This document shows positions 36,828 through 43,786 of a stretch of 64,000 bases of DNA, in pieces (position 1 is the first letter of the stretch; every line of letters begins with the position of its first letter). A program made the translations under genes and the position numbers. Below the pieces are notes generated by a model. It was not told the DNA's origin. It made no database searches and was given only the letters and a program-made list of their open reading frames with translations. This stretch comes from Planctomicrobium piriforme (GTDB lineage: Bacteria > Planctomycetota > Planctomycetia > Planctomycetales > Planctomycetaceae), in contig NZ_FOQD01000005.1 in the NCBI RefSeq assembly GCF_900113665.1, positions 271,277 to 335,276 on the forward strand, written 5' to 3'.

Positions 36828-36905
36828 GGGTTGATGGTTGAAGGTTTATGGTTGAAGGCAGGAACATTGCAGGCCTTAAACCTTCAACGCCTCAACCTTC
36901 AACCC
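36828..36905. repeat. inverted pair of heptad arms, GGTTGAA family
   Basis: The left arm 36828-36859 reads GGTTGAT GGTTGAA GGTTTAT GGTTGAA, and the right arm 36872-36905 reads CCTTAAA CCTTCAA CGCCTCAA CCTTCAA. They can fold into a hairpin with a loop of about 12 nt just upstream of the ferredoxin-like gene. Confidence 0.8.
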
Positions 36906-36945
36906 CGACATCATCGTCGCCCGTTGGTTGTGCGGTCAACCATCG

Positions 36946-37419
36946 TCAACCTTCGTTGATCTGGCCTTTGATCATTCGCTGGGTTTCATCCCACTTCGTG
37001 CCCAGGTATTGCACATATTCTTCCGGCGACATGAACAGCGCGTCGGTTTCGAAATTGTAGAGCCAGCCCAGCCCGTAGCCGTCGGTGTTGATGGTGCTCG
37101 GGTCGTCGAGCAGCACGCTATTGAAGTCGAGCAGCCGGCCATCAGCAGGTGGATAGAGACTCGAAACTGCTTTCGAGCTTTCGACCTGACCGATTTCCTG
37201 CTTCAGCTTCACCGGCGTGTGCGGGTCGATTGTCCAGTCGAGAAAGAAGACGTCCTGCAGTAGCCGCACGGAGAACGCAGTCAGGCCCACGCGAAAGCCG
37301 CCTGGTCCTTCCTGCACCCAGTGATGGTTTTTGGCATACATCCGGTCGCGCGGCACCCGGGCGGGATATTCGCCCATCATGAATACCAGCGCGTCGTCGG
37401 CAGGGGATCGCTCAGCCAT
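36946..37419 (-). CDS. glycine cleavage H protein-like (lipoyl carrier) protein
   Basis: The 157 residues are taken from the ATG at 37419. The lipoyl-domain hallmarks of GcvH are present: NHHWVQEGPGGFRVGLTAFSVRLLQDVFFLD, the lipoyl lysine Lys83 in QVESSKAVSSLYPPADG, then NTDGYGLGWLYNF. The glycine cleavage genes gcvT and gcvP are not adjacent. Instead it stands between a ferredoxin-like gene and fatty-acid-synthesis-like genes, so it may serve a different lipoate-dependent reaction. Sequence divergence (QEIGQVESSKAVS in place of the usual GxVESVKA) supports a special role. Confidence 0.82.
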   Translation of the reverse strand: MAERSPADDALVFMMGEYPARVPRDRMYAKNHHWVQEGPGGFRVGLTAFSVRLLQDVFFLDWTIDPHTPVKLKQEIGQVESSKAVSSLYPPADGRLLDFNSVLLDDPSTINTDGYGLGWLYNFETDALFMSPEEYVQYLGTKWDETQRMIKGQINEG

Positions 37420-37503
37420 CGTCGTCCAGCAAGTCAGTGAAATCCGTCGTATCGCAGTCGTCAACCGACGACCCGTTGCCGGCACGCCCCAAAGTCCATC
37501 GCG

Positions 37504-37977
37504 CTATTTCTTGATTCCCGCATCCGCGAGAATGCCAGCCAGCCCCACTTCGACTACGTTTTTCTGGTTCACGCCTGCCGGGATGCCTGCTTCGGCTTCG
37601 CTCAGGTGGGCGAAGACAATCTCGGACTCGGCGACCAGCTCTTCGCCGCAATGCGCGGTGACGTTCACCATGCCCCCTTCATCCCGGGCTTCCAGCAGCG
37701 TGGCGGTGTAGATCAACTGGTCCCCCGGCCGCGCCGGCCGGTGCGAGACGAACTTGGGCACCTTGGCGAGAAACACCAGATGCTTGAACTGGTGCGTTTC
37801 TCCCAGCAGGATGCCGCCGGTCTGGGCCATCCCCTCCATGATCAGGGAACAGGGCATCACCGGGAAGCCGGGGAAGTGATCGTGCAGATGCTCTTCGGCC
37901 AGCGAAACATTCTTCACCGCCTTTGCCTGCTTGCCGCTTTCGAATTCGATAAAGCGATCGATCCAGAACCACCGCAT
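37504..37977 (-). CDS. FabZ-like 3-hydroxyacyl-ACP dehydratase (hot-dog fold), first copy
   Basis: In this 157-residue hot-dog protein, the catalytic FabZ region reads DHFPGFPVMPCSLIMEGMAQTGGIL, with the His and the Glu conserved but Cys replacing the glycine of the MPG motif. The N-terminal RFIEFESGKQAKAVKNVSLAEEHL closely parallels the second dehydratase at 39939. Together with ACP (38117) and FabG (39114) it makes a small type II fatty-acid or polyketide-like module with no visible condensing enzyme in the window. Confidence 0.85.
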   Translation of the reverse strand: MRWFWIDRFIEFESGKQAKAVKNVSLAEEHLHDHFPGFPVMPCSLIMEGMAQTGGILLGETHQFKHLVFLAKVPKFVSHRPARPGDQLIYTATLLEARDEGGMVNVTAHCGEELVAESEIVFAHLSEAEAGIPAGVNQKNVVEVGLAGILADAGIKK

Positions 37978-38116
37978 AATTCAGTCCCGCCCTTGCCTGC
38001 GCGAAAGGAAATTTCTCAGAAAACGACGCGGAATCAAGCTGCCATACAAACGCCGTTAGCCGCACAGTTGGCTGTGCGGCTCATGGCGGCAGTTGATTCT
38101 CGTCGGCAGCGACAGC

Positions 38117-38503
38117 TTACTTCAGCTTGCTGGCCACGAACTTGCAGATCATGTCCACGGTGAACAGATCCGGAATGTTTTCGACCTTGGGATTCGCCGC
38201 CAGTTTGCTGACGTCAGCGTGCGGCATCCGGGTGCGGAGTTCTTTCAGGCCGGTTTCCGTGACCTTGCCGTCGGCGATGTAGCCTGAGTCGGCGGCGGTC
38301 AGGTTTTCGGGGAACAGTTCGCCGCGGGGAATCTTGATGTCGAACGCCTTTTCGAGGCGGAAGACGATATCCAGAAAGTCGATGGATTCCGCGCCGAGAT
38401 CACCAATCAGCGTGGCTTCGGGAGTGACTTCATCATCATCAACACCCAGTGCGTCGACGAGCACTTCCCGGACGGTATCGAAGATCTCTGCTTGACTCGG
38501 CAT
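38117..38503 (-). CDS. acyl carrier protein, extended form
   Basis: At 128 residues it is longer than the usual 75-90. The phosphopantetheine site is Ser40 in GAESIDFLDIVFRLEKAFDIKIPRGELF, where DSL is replaced by ESI. Residues 75-128 add a helical extension, ending DLFTVDMICKFVASKL. It would carry acyl chains for the dehydratases and reductase nearby. The 140-nt spacing to its neighbours on the same strand suggests one transcript, although a 610-nt gap separates it from fabG. Confidence 0.88.
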   Translation of the reverse strand: MPSQAEIFDTVREVLVDALGVDDDEVTPEATLIGDLGAESIDFLDIVFRLEKAFDIKIPRGELFPENLTAADSGYIADGKVTETGLKELRTRMPHADVSKLAANPKVENIPDLFTVDMICKFVASKLK

Positions 38504-38963
38504 TTTCGCTTAAACTCCGTGGTTGATATCTGGACGAACACACATCCAGACGACTCTCACCGTCAAACCCCAACCAATGCTGTCCGGGAAAGGCGGTGAG
38601 TGCTTTCCTGACGCCAACTCGTCAATCTCCGCCGCGGCCTCAACCGGCAAGGACGATGTCGTCGGCCTGACCAGGCAACAACATCGAACGGCCCGTCATT
38701 GAGACGACGCAAGGCGGTTCCAGTACGATGTTATCGGGAAACCGGGGTTTCGCGAAAGACATCCCGACCGCTTGACGAGATAAAGTGCCGCTTCAGGACG
38801 ACAGCGGACCGCTAAATCCCTTACCGTACAACGATTTCCGCAATCGAACCGACTGTTTCTCCCGATTTCGACGATCACTCGAAAATTGCGGATTGGACCG
38901 CTGCGGAGGGTCGTGGCGATCAGGATGGTTTGTGACCTGGTCACCCTTTGAGAGTCGGTTCGT
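38504..38963. other. gene-free stretch upstream of the acyl carrier gene
   Basis: Open frames here are short and lack ribosome-binding sites or domains. I see no convincing promoter. The stretch separates acp from fabG and ends at a large inverted heptad repeat. Confidence 0.5.
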
Positions 38964-39101
38964 TTCGAAATTCCGAATCTCAAGCACCAAAATTCAAACA
39001 AATCCCAATGATCAAATTCCAAAAACGCCATTCAACGATTGTGTTTTGGTCATTGAGGTTTTGATTTTGTTTGGAGTTTGGACTTTATGATTTGGAATTT
39101 G
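38964..39101. repeat. long imperfect inverted repeat of heptad words, AAATTCC family
   Basis: The left arm (38964-39026) begins AAATTCC GAATCTC AAGCACC AAAATTC. The right arm (39043-39101) reads the same order in reverse complement, ending TTTGGAA TTTG. Arms of about 58 bases are separated by about 17, so a long cruciform or hairpin is possible just behind the fabG stop. Base composition is strikingly A+T-rich for the region. Confidence 0.8.
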
Positions 39102-39113
39102 AGCGGCAGCTTA

Positions 39114-39866
39114 TCAGAAGCCGCCCAGCGTCAGTCCGCCGTCGACGACCAGCACATGGCCGGTGATGTACGACGCTTCATCGCTCGCCAGGAAGGCGAC
39201 CGCGTTGGCGATGTCTTCCGGCTTGCCGAGGCGCTTCAGGGGGATCTGCTTCTTGATGTCCCCTTCCGCCGCGTTCCGGACCGCTTCGGTCATGTCGGTT
39301 TCGATGAAGCCTGGGGCGACCGCGTTGACGGTGATGTTCCGTCGGCCGATTTCCGTCGCCAGGCAGCGGGTGAGACCCTGGATGCCCCCCTTGCTGGCAG
39401 CGTAGTTCACTTGCCCCTGGTTGCCGAATTCGGCGGCCACGCTCGACATATTGATGATGCGACCGTAGCGCTGAGACATCATCTGCCGCATCGCTCCCTG
39501 GCAGAAGTTGTACACGCTCCCCAGGTTGGTGTTGATGACCGACTGCCAGGCATCTTCTTCCATGATCGCCAGCAGGCCGTCGCGGATGATCCCGGCATTG
39601 TTGACCAGAATGTCGAGCCGGCCCCACTTCTGGATCACTTCGGCGATGATTTTGTCGGACTCGGCCTTGTTGGCGACGTCCCCCTGGAAACCGATGGTTT
39701 CGTAGCCCTTTGCAGCCAGTTCGGCGACCAGTTTGTCGGCCGATTCCTTGCTCGACTTGTAGACGAACGCCACTTTCGCGCCACGGGCCGCCAGGGTCTC
39801 CACCACGCTCTTGCCAATCCCACGGCTCCCGCCGGTGACCAGTGCAATTCGTCCGTTCAAACTCAT
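39114..39866 (-). CDS. fabG: 3-oxoacyl-ACP reductase
   Basis: The 250-residue SDR starts at an ATG with AGGAG 8 nt upstream. VTGGSRGIGKSVVETLA (9-25) binds NADP; NNAG occurs in LVNNAGIIRDG; the catalytic Ser and Tyr-Lys lie in MSSVAAEF and VNYAASKGG. PGFIETDMTEAV and the C-terminal GGLTLGGF match FabG closely. It reduces the 3-keto group of acyl-ACP. It is flanked by two FabZ-like dehydratases and an acyl carrier gene on the same strand. Confidence 0.95.
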   Translation of the reverse strand: MSLNGRIALVTGGSRGIGKSVVETLAARGAKVAFVYKSSKESADKLVAELAAKGYETIGFQGDVANKAESDKIIAEVIQKWGRLDILVNNAGIIRDGLLAIMEEDAWQSVINTNLGSVYNFCQGAMRQMMSQRYGRIINMSSVAAEFGNQGQVNYAASKGGIQGLTRCLATEIGRRNITVNAVAPGFIETDMTEAVRNAAEGDIKKQIPLKRLGKPEDIANAVAFLASDEASYITGHVLVVDGGLTLGGF

Positions 39867-39879
39867 TTCGATACTCCTG

Positions 39880-39950
39880 GTTGGATTGGTTGAAGGTTTA
39901 AGGTTGATGGTTGAAAAAAGGCGTTAAACCTTAAACCATCAACCTTCAAC
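39880..39950. repeat. inverted pair of heptad arms, GGTTGAA family
   Basis: The left arm 39880-39915 holds GGTTGGA TTGGTTG AAGGTTT AAGGTTG ATGGTTG, and the right arm 39922-39950 holds CGTTAAA CCTTAAA CCATCAA CCTTCAA. The loop is only about 8 nt. It fills the gap between the second dehydratase and fabG and resembles 36828-36905. Confidence 0.8.
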
Positions 39951-40430
39951 GATAGCCGCCGCCTTCGGATACAGCACGGCGTAGAGTTCTTTCAGGCTCC
40001 GCAACTGGGTCTCGTCCGCCGAGGTCAACGCGGGATGGGCGTCGACCACGTTGAACTGTTCCAGTATCAGGCGGGCACTCACGGCATTCGTTTCGCCGAT
40101 ATTCCCGGACGCCTTGAAGGTCCAGAAACGGCCCTCTTTTTTATGCACCGACGCTGTCAGCGACAGTGTCTTGCCAGGGGAGACGAAGCTGTTGAACTTC
40201 ACCGCCCGGGCTTCCTTCAGCAGCACAGTGCTGTACTGAAAATTCTCGCTCGCCCGCATCAGCCAGGCGCAGGTCTGGACCATCGCCTCGACCATCAGCA
40301 CGCCGGGCATAATGGGGAACCCGGGAAAGTGGTCCTGCAGGTATTCTTCCGCCAAGGACAGCGTTTTGATCGCGTGGATCGACTCGCCCGGCTTGAGTTC
40401 CGTAATTTGATCGATCAGTGTGAAACGCAT
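39939..40430 (-). CDS. FabZ-like 3-hydroxyacyl-ACP dehydratase (hot-dog fold), second copy
   Basis: The 163 residues run from the ATG at 40430. The catalytic segment DHFPGFPIMPGVLMVEAMVQTCAWLM keeps the His, the MPG motif and the Glu of FabZ. The N-terminus IDQITELKPGESIHAIKTLSLAEEYL parallels the first copy. Its last 10 residues are encoded by the right arm of a heptad repeat. It is the first gene of the minus-strand fab-like run, divergent from the secreted isomerase gene. Confidence 0.88.
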   Translation of the reverse strand: MRFTLIDQITELKPGESIHAIKTLSLAEEYLQDHFPGFPIMPGVLMVEAMVQTCAWLMRASENFQYSTVLLKEARAVKFNSFVSPGKTLSLTASVHKKEGRFWTFKASGNIGETNAVSARLILEQFNVVDAHPALTSADETQLRSLKELYAVLYPKAAAIVEG

Positions 40431-40872
40431 GGACTGAAACCGCCGGCGAAGGTCACGACGCCCGATCGCGAAATCAGGCAAAGGGAACCAATATAAGGGG
40501 GCACCTAACCCGACACAACTCGCCCCGGCTGGGAGGGCGAAGTGATGTCGGCTCCGATCAGGCGTCCTCCTCTCCCCGATATGACGCGGGAGAAGGTGGA
40601 AAGTCGAAGCTCAGGGCGAGGAGAGAATTGATTTGTCATTTCTCAATGGTCATTTGTCATTGGGCCATTGAGGGGAGTAGTAGAACCCCGAGGCTCCTCT
40701 TTCACACTCAACACTCGTCACTCAGCACTCAACTCTTCTCCCAACTGCCGGAAACTTCCAAAACCCTGAATTGACTTTTGCAGGGCGATGCAGGATCGTG
40801 GATCAGCTTTCTGCTGAAGACGTTATCACGGCCCCAAATCGATTCACTGCAGCGCTCCCCAAGGTGATTCAC
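40431..40872. other. intergenic region between divergent units, with heptad arrays
   Basis: This 442-nt space separates the fab-like unit from the isomerase-kinase unit and must hold promoters for both, but I could not identify a clear -35/-10 pair. Heptad arrays occupy 40629-40738. No gene was recognised. Confidence 0.5.
40629..40738. repeat. composite heptad element, inverted copy of the 23289-23447 type
   Basis: The block 40629-40674 reads as the reverse complement of 23403-23447 with only a few differences. The block 40703-40738 (CACTCAA CACTCGT CACTCAG CACTCAA) corresponds to the GTTGAGT block at 23289-23316 and, even more closely, to 50687-50722 in reverse. The order of modules is kept. 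Confidence 0.85.
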
Positions 40873-41811
40873 ATGGAACAGTTCAACCTGAGTCGGCGTC
40901 ATTTTCTCGGGGCCAGCCTGCTGGGCGCCGCCGCTGGAATTCTGGGCGGTCGCAGCCTGCTCGCCTCCGAAGCCAGGCCGCTGTACAAGATCTCTCTGGC
41001 CGAATGGTCGCTGAACCGCGCCCTGTTCGGAAAATCCGACCGCAAGCTCGACCATCTCGACTTCGCCAAAACGGCGAAAGATGAATTCGGCATTGAAGCG
41101 GTCGAGTACGTCAACCAGTTCTTCTTCGACAAAGCCAAAGACACCGACTATCTCGGCGAGATGAAGAAACGGGCCGCTGACAACGGCGTCCGCAGCGTGC
41201 TGATCATGGTCGACCGGGAAGGGAACCTTGGCGATCCCGATGACGCCAAGCGGACTCAGGCGATCGAAAATCATAAGAAGTGGGTCGAAGCGGCCGCCTT
41301 CCTCGGCTGTCACTCGGTTCGCGTCAACGCCGCCAGCGCAGGCACCTGGGACGAACAGGTGCAACTCGCCGCCGACGGCCTCTCGCGTCTCACGCAGTTC
41401 GCCGAAGAACACAATCTGTATGTGATCGTCGAGAATCACGGCGGTCTCTCTTCCAACGGCAAATGGCTGTCGGAAGTAATGCGTCGGGTCGACCATCCCC
41501 ATTGCGGCACCCTGCCTGACTTTGGCAACTTCCGCATCAAGGAAGGGGAAATGTATGACCGCTACGAAGGGGTTGCCGAGCTGATGCCCTTCGCCAAAGC
41601 GGTCAGCGCCAAGGCGCACGACTTCGACGAACAGGGGAACGAGACCCATACCGACTATCTGCGAATGATGAAGATCGTGCTCGACAACGATTACCACGGC
41701 TTCGTCGGAATCGAATACGAAGGCAAACAACTGGACGAGTTCGAAGGAATTCGAAAGACCAAAGCGCTCCTCGAACGAGTCCGTGACGAGTTGGCGAAAC
41801 AAAATGCCTGA
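40873..41811 (+). CDS. Tat-exported sugar phosphate isomerase/epimerase family protein (TIM barrel)
   Basis: The 312-residue protein begins with a twin-arginine signal: SRRHFLGASLLGAAAGILGG (residues 7-26), followed by an ASEA cleavage region. The rest is an AP-endonuclease-2/xylose-isomerase-like barrel: ISLAEWSLNRALF, GIEAVEYVNQFF, ENHGGLSSNG, LPDFGNF and GFVGIEYEG, with Glu/Asp/His metal-ligand candidates. Substrate unknown. Its stop overlaps the start of the ROK kinase gene by 8 nt, so the two are co-translated and likely act on linked sugar substrates, although in different compartments. Confidence 0.88.
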   Translation: MEQFNLSRRHFLGASLLGAAAGILGGRSLLASEARPLYKISLAEWSLNRALFGKSDRKLDHLDFAKTAKDEFGIEAVEYVNQFFFDKAKDTDYLGEMKKRAADNGVRSVLIMVDREGNLGDPDDAKRTQAIENHKKWVEAAAFLGCHSVRVNAASAGTWDEQVQLAADGLSRLTQFAEEHNLYVIVENHGGLSSNGKWLSEVMRRVDHPHCGTLPDFGNFRIKEGEMYDRYEGVAELMPFAKAVSAKAHDFDEQGNETHTDYLRMMKIVLDNDYHGFVGIEYEGKQLDEFEGIRKTKALLERVRDELAKQNA

Positions 41812-42766
41812 TCTTTTTGTGGGTGTGGATGTCGGCGGCACTTCGGTGAAGTGCGCCCTGTCGGGCCCCGACGGCAAAGTGTTCCACGAAGGGAGTATTC
41901 CCACCGAATCGCACGAAGGACCAGAGGCGGTCCTCAAACGGATCGGCGACTACGTCACCTTCCTCACCAATGACATCGGCGGTCGCCCCGCTGCACTGGG
42001 GATGGGACTGCCCGGCCTGGTCGACGCCCATAAGGGGATCTCGCGCTATCTGCCGAACATGACGACGCACTGGCGCGACGTGCCTGCGGCCGCCATTCTC
42101 GGTCGGCAACTCGGCTGCGAAGTCCGCCTGCTCAATGACGTGCGGATGGCCACTTACGGCGAGCTCATCTACGGGCTGGGAAAACCGGTCAATACGATGG
42201 TCTTCATCGCCATCGGGACCGGCATCGGCGGCGGCATTGTCATCGACAACAAGCTGCGTCTCGGCCCCTTGGGTGCCGCCGGTGAACTCGGCCATCAGAC
42301 GATCGATCCCACTGGTCCGCTCTGCGGGTGCGGTAATCACGGCTGCCTGGAAACGCTGGCGAGCGGCACGGCTCTCGCCGCCGAAGGAATCCGACTGATG
42401 CTGGTCGGCATGGCGCCGGCACTGCACGACGCAGTCGATGGAGATCCCGGCAAAGTCACTGTCGAAGTGATGGGGGCTGTGGCCGAGCAGGATGAGCCGG
42501 TCAAACAGGCGATCCAGCACGCCGCGTTCTACATCGCCATCGGCGTGGCGAATGTCGTCGTCGCGATCCACCCGGAACTCGTCGTCATCGGCGGCGGCGT
42601 GGCCAAACTCGGCGATCTCTTGCTCGGCCCTATCAGACACGATGTGCGTGCCAGAGTGGGCCGCTTGTTCCCGGTCGACGACATCCGGATCGAGAATTCT
42701 CAGCTTGGCAGCAAAGCCGGCGTACTGGGAGCGATTGCTCTCGCCATTCACGGATTGCCGGCGTGA
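41804..42766 (+). CDS. ROK family sugar kinase (glucokinase type)
   Basis: The 320-residue protein uses the ATG at 41804, inside the end of the preceding gene. DVGGTSVKCAL near residues 7-17 is the phosphate-binding loop. GIGTGIGGGIVIDN and LGHQTIDPTGPLCGCGNHGCLETLASG (about 165-190) carry the ROK zinc-binding CGCGNHGC motif and the catalytic region. Glucokinases of this type phosphorylate glucose or related sugars in the cytoplasm. Other ROK members act on N-acetyl sugars, so the substrate stays open. Confidence 0.9.
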   Translation: MPDLFVGVDVGGTSVKCALSGPDGKVFHEGSIPTESHEGPEAVLKRIGDYVTFLTNDIGGRPAALGMGLPGLVDAHKGISRYLPNMTTHWRDVPAAAILGRQLGCEVRLLNDVRMATYGELIYGLGKPVNTMVFIAIGTGIGGGIVIDNKLRLGPLGAAGELGHQTIDPTGPLCGCGNHGCLETLASGTALAAEGIRLMLVGMAPALHDAVDGDPGKVTVEVMGAVAEQDEPVKQAIQHAAFYIAIGVANVVVAIHPELVVIGGGVAKLGDLLLGPIRHDVRARVGRLFPVDDIRIENSQLGSKAGVLGAIALAIHGLPA

Positions 42767-42779
42767 GAATCGCACACGG

Positions 42780-43253
42780 TTAGAGACTCGGCTCAGAGGG
42801 AAGAAAGCCTTTGAGTACGATGCGAAAATTTGTGCCTCCTCCAACAATCGCCACTCCATCTTCCCCATACAAAATCGTGCTCACGGTGAAGCGTGAATGC
42901 TCGACAAGAGTCGCATTGATGCGAAATCGAAATTCTGATTCGCTCTTTACGACTGTCGGCTCTAACCTGATGTCGGCCAGCAGGGAATCAGCGGACGAAA
43001 TTTCCAGTTGCGCATGGGCTCTCAATCTTCCCTTGTATTGCGTCTTCTCTGGTGCGATCCGTTCCGGATCGATCCGAACGACATACTCAACCATCCCGCC
43101 GTCGATATGCCGAGCAGAAATATTCAGATAGTCGCTGCACCCTGCAATCGACTTTATTGTCAGCCCGAGACTCAAGTTGGCTTGCGTCATCGAGGCTGGT
43201 AACGCACAGAACAGGCAGAATACCATCGCTGACAGGGTCAGTTTTTTAGCCAT
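42780..43253 (-). CDS. small secreted protein of unknown function
   Basis: The 157-residue protein has a clear signal peptide (MAKKLTLSAMVFCLFCALPA, cleavage after about residue 26). The mature part is a beta-rich domain of about 130 residues (LNISARHIDGGMVEYVVRIDPE, FRFRINATLVEHSRFTVSTILYG) with no recognised family. It converges with the ROK kinase gene. The stretch is more A+T-rich by eye than flanking genes. Confidence 0.65.
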   Translation of the reverse strand: MAKKLTLSAMVFCLFCALPASMTQANLSLGLTIKSIAGCSDYLNISARHIDGGMVEYVVRIDPERIAPEKTQYKGRLRAHAQLEISSADSLLADIRLEPTVVKSESEFRFRINATLVEHSRFTVSTILYGEDGVAIVGGGTNFRIVLKGFLPSEPSL

Positions 43254-43292
43254 GATCGAATCCTTTCAATAGTCAATGTTGTGCAAAGAAGT

Positions 43293-43324
43293 GTCCCGGA
43301 CAATGTCCGCGCCCGGGGCAATGA
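43293..43324. repeat. degenerate GTCCCGGAC palindrome
   Basis: TGTCCCGGACAATGTCCGCG followed by CCCGGGGCAATG resembles a decayed copy of the 33-bp palindrome family, placed just behind the stop codon at 43326 of the neighbouring membrane gene. Confidence 0.45.
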
Positions 43325-43325
43325 T

Positions 43326-43727
43326 TCACCGCTTCATCGTTGCCATGCGTGCGTTCGATGTCCTCGCCGCGATCGCAGCAAAAACAACAAAGCTCGCAAG
43401 CTGCCAGAATAGCAGCAACCAACTCAGACTAGATTGAGCATCTAGTTTCGCAACATATAGGACGAAATACTGCAGCCCAAAGCCAAGTAGTGTTAGTGCG
43501 ACACTGCTCATCATGAAGTACATGCTGACCGTGAAGTCTTGCCACACTCCCCAACCTGATATTGGAACATAGACGCAGGGGGGTAGTCCGTAGATCACAA
43601 ACCCAAGTGTCAGTGGGGCGGGTAGCTCAGAACTGGATGGGACAATGAGCATCCAAAAAGTCGCTAATCCAGCGAGCGGAATAAGAGCGGCAACGGCGTA
43701 CATCGCACGGAGAGATGTTGCACTCAA
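43326..43727 (-). CDS. small membrane protein of unknown function
   Basis: The 133 residues have four predicted transmembrane helices (YAVAALIPLAGLATFWML, LTLGFVIYGLPPCVYV, VSMYFMMSSVALTLLGFGLQ, LSWLLLFWQLASFVVFAAIA). The frame is open further upstream, but there it runs through a dispersed palindrome. A TTG at 43727 with GGAGAG 8 nt upstream is the best-supported start; an ATG at 43703 is the alternative. No family is recognised. Confidence 0.55.
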   Translation of the reverse strand: MSATSLRAMYAVAALIPLAGLATFWMLIVPSSSELPAPLTLGFVIYGLPPCVYVPISGWGVWQDFTVSMYFMMSSVALTLLGFGLQYFVLYVAKLDAQSSLSWLLLFWQLASFVVFAAIAARTSNARMATMKR

Positions 43728-43750
43728 TTCGAGATCTCTCCTTTCAGTCA

Positions 43751-43783
43751 ATTGTCCCGGACGCTGACAGCGTCCGGGACAAT
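43751..43783. repeat. perfect 33-bp palindrome, GTCCCGGAC family
   Basis: ATTGTCCCGGACGCT, loop GAC, then the exact reverse complement. It starts 3 nt behind the stop codon of the TPR/thioredoxin-fold gene (minus strand), where it could act as a 3' hairpin. Confidence 0.92.
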
Positions 43784-43786
43784 GCA

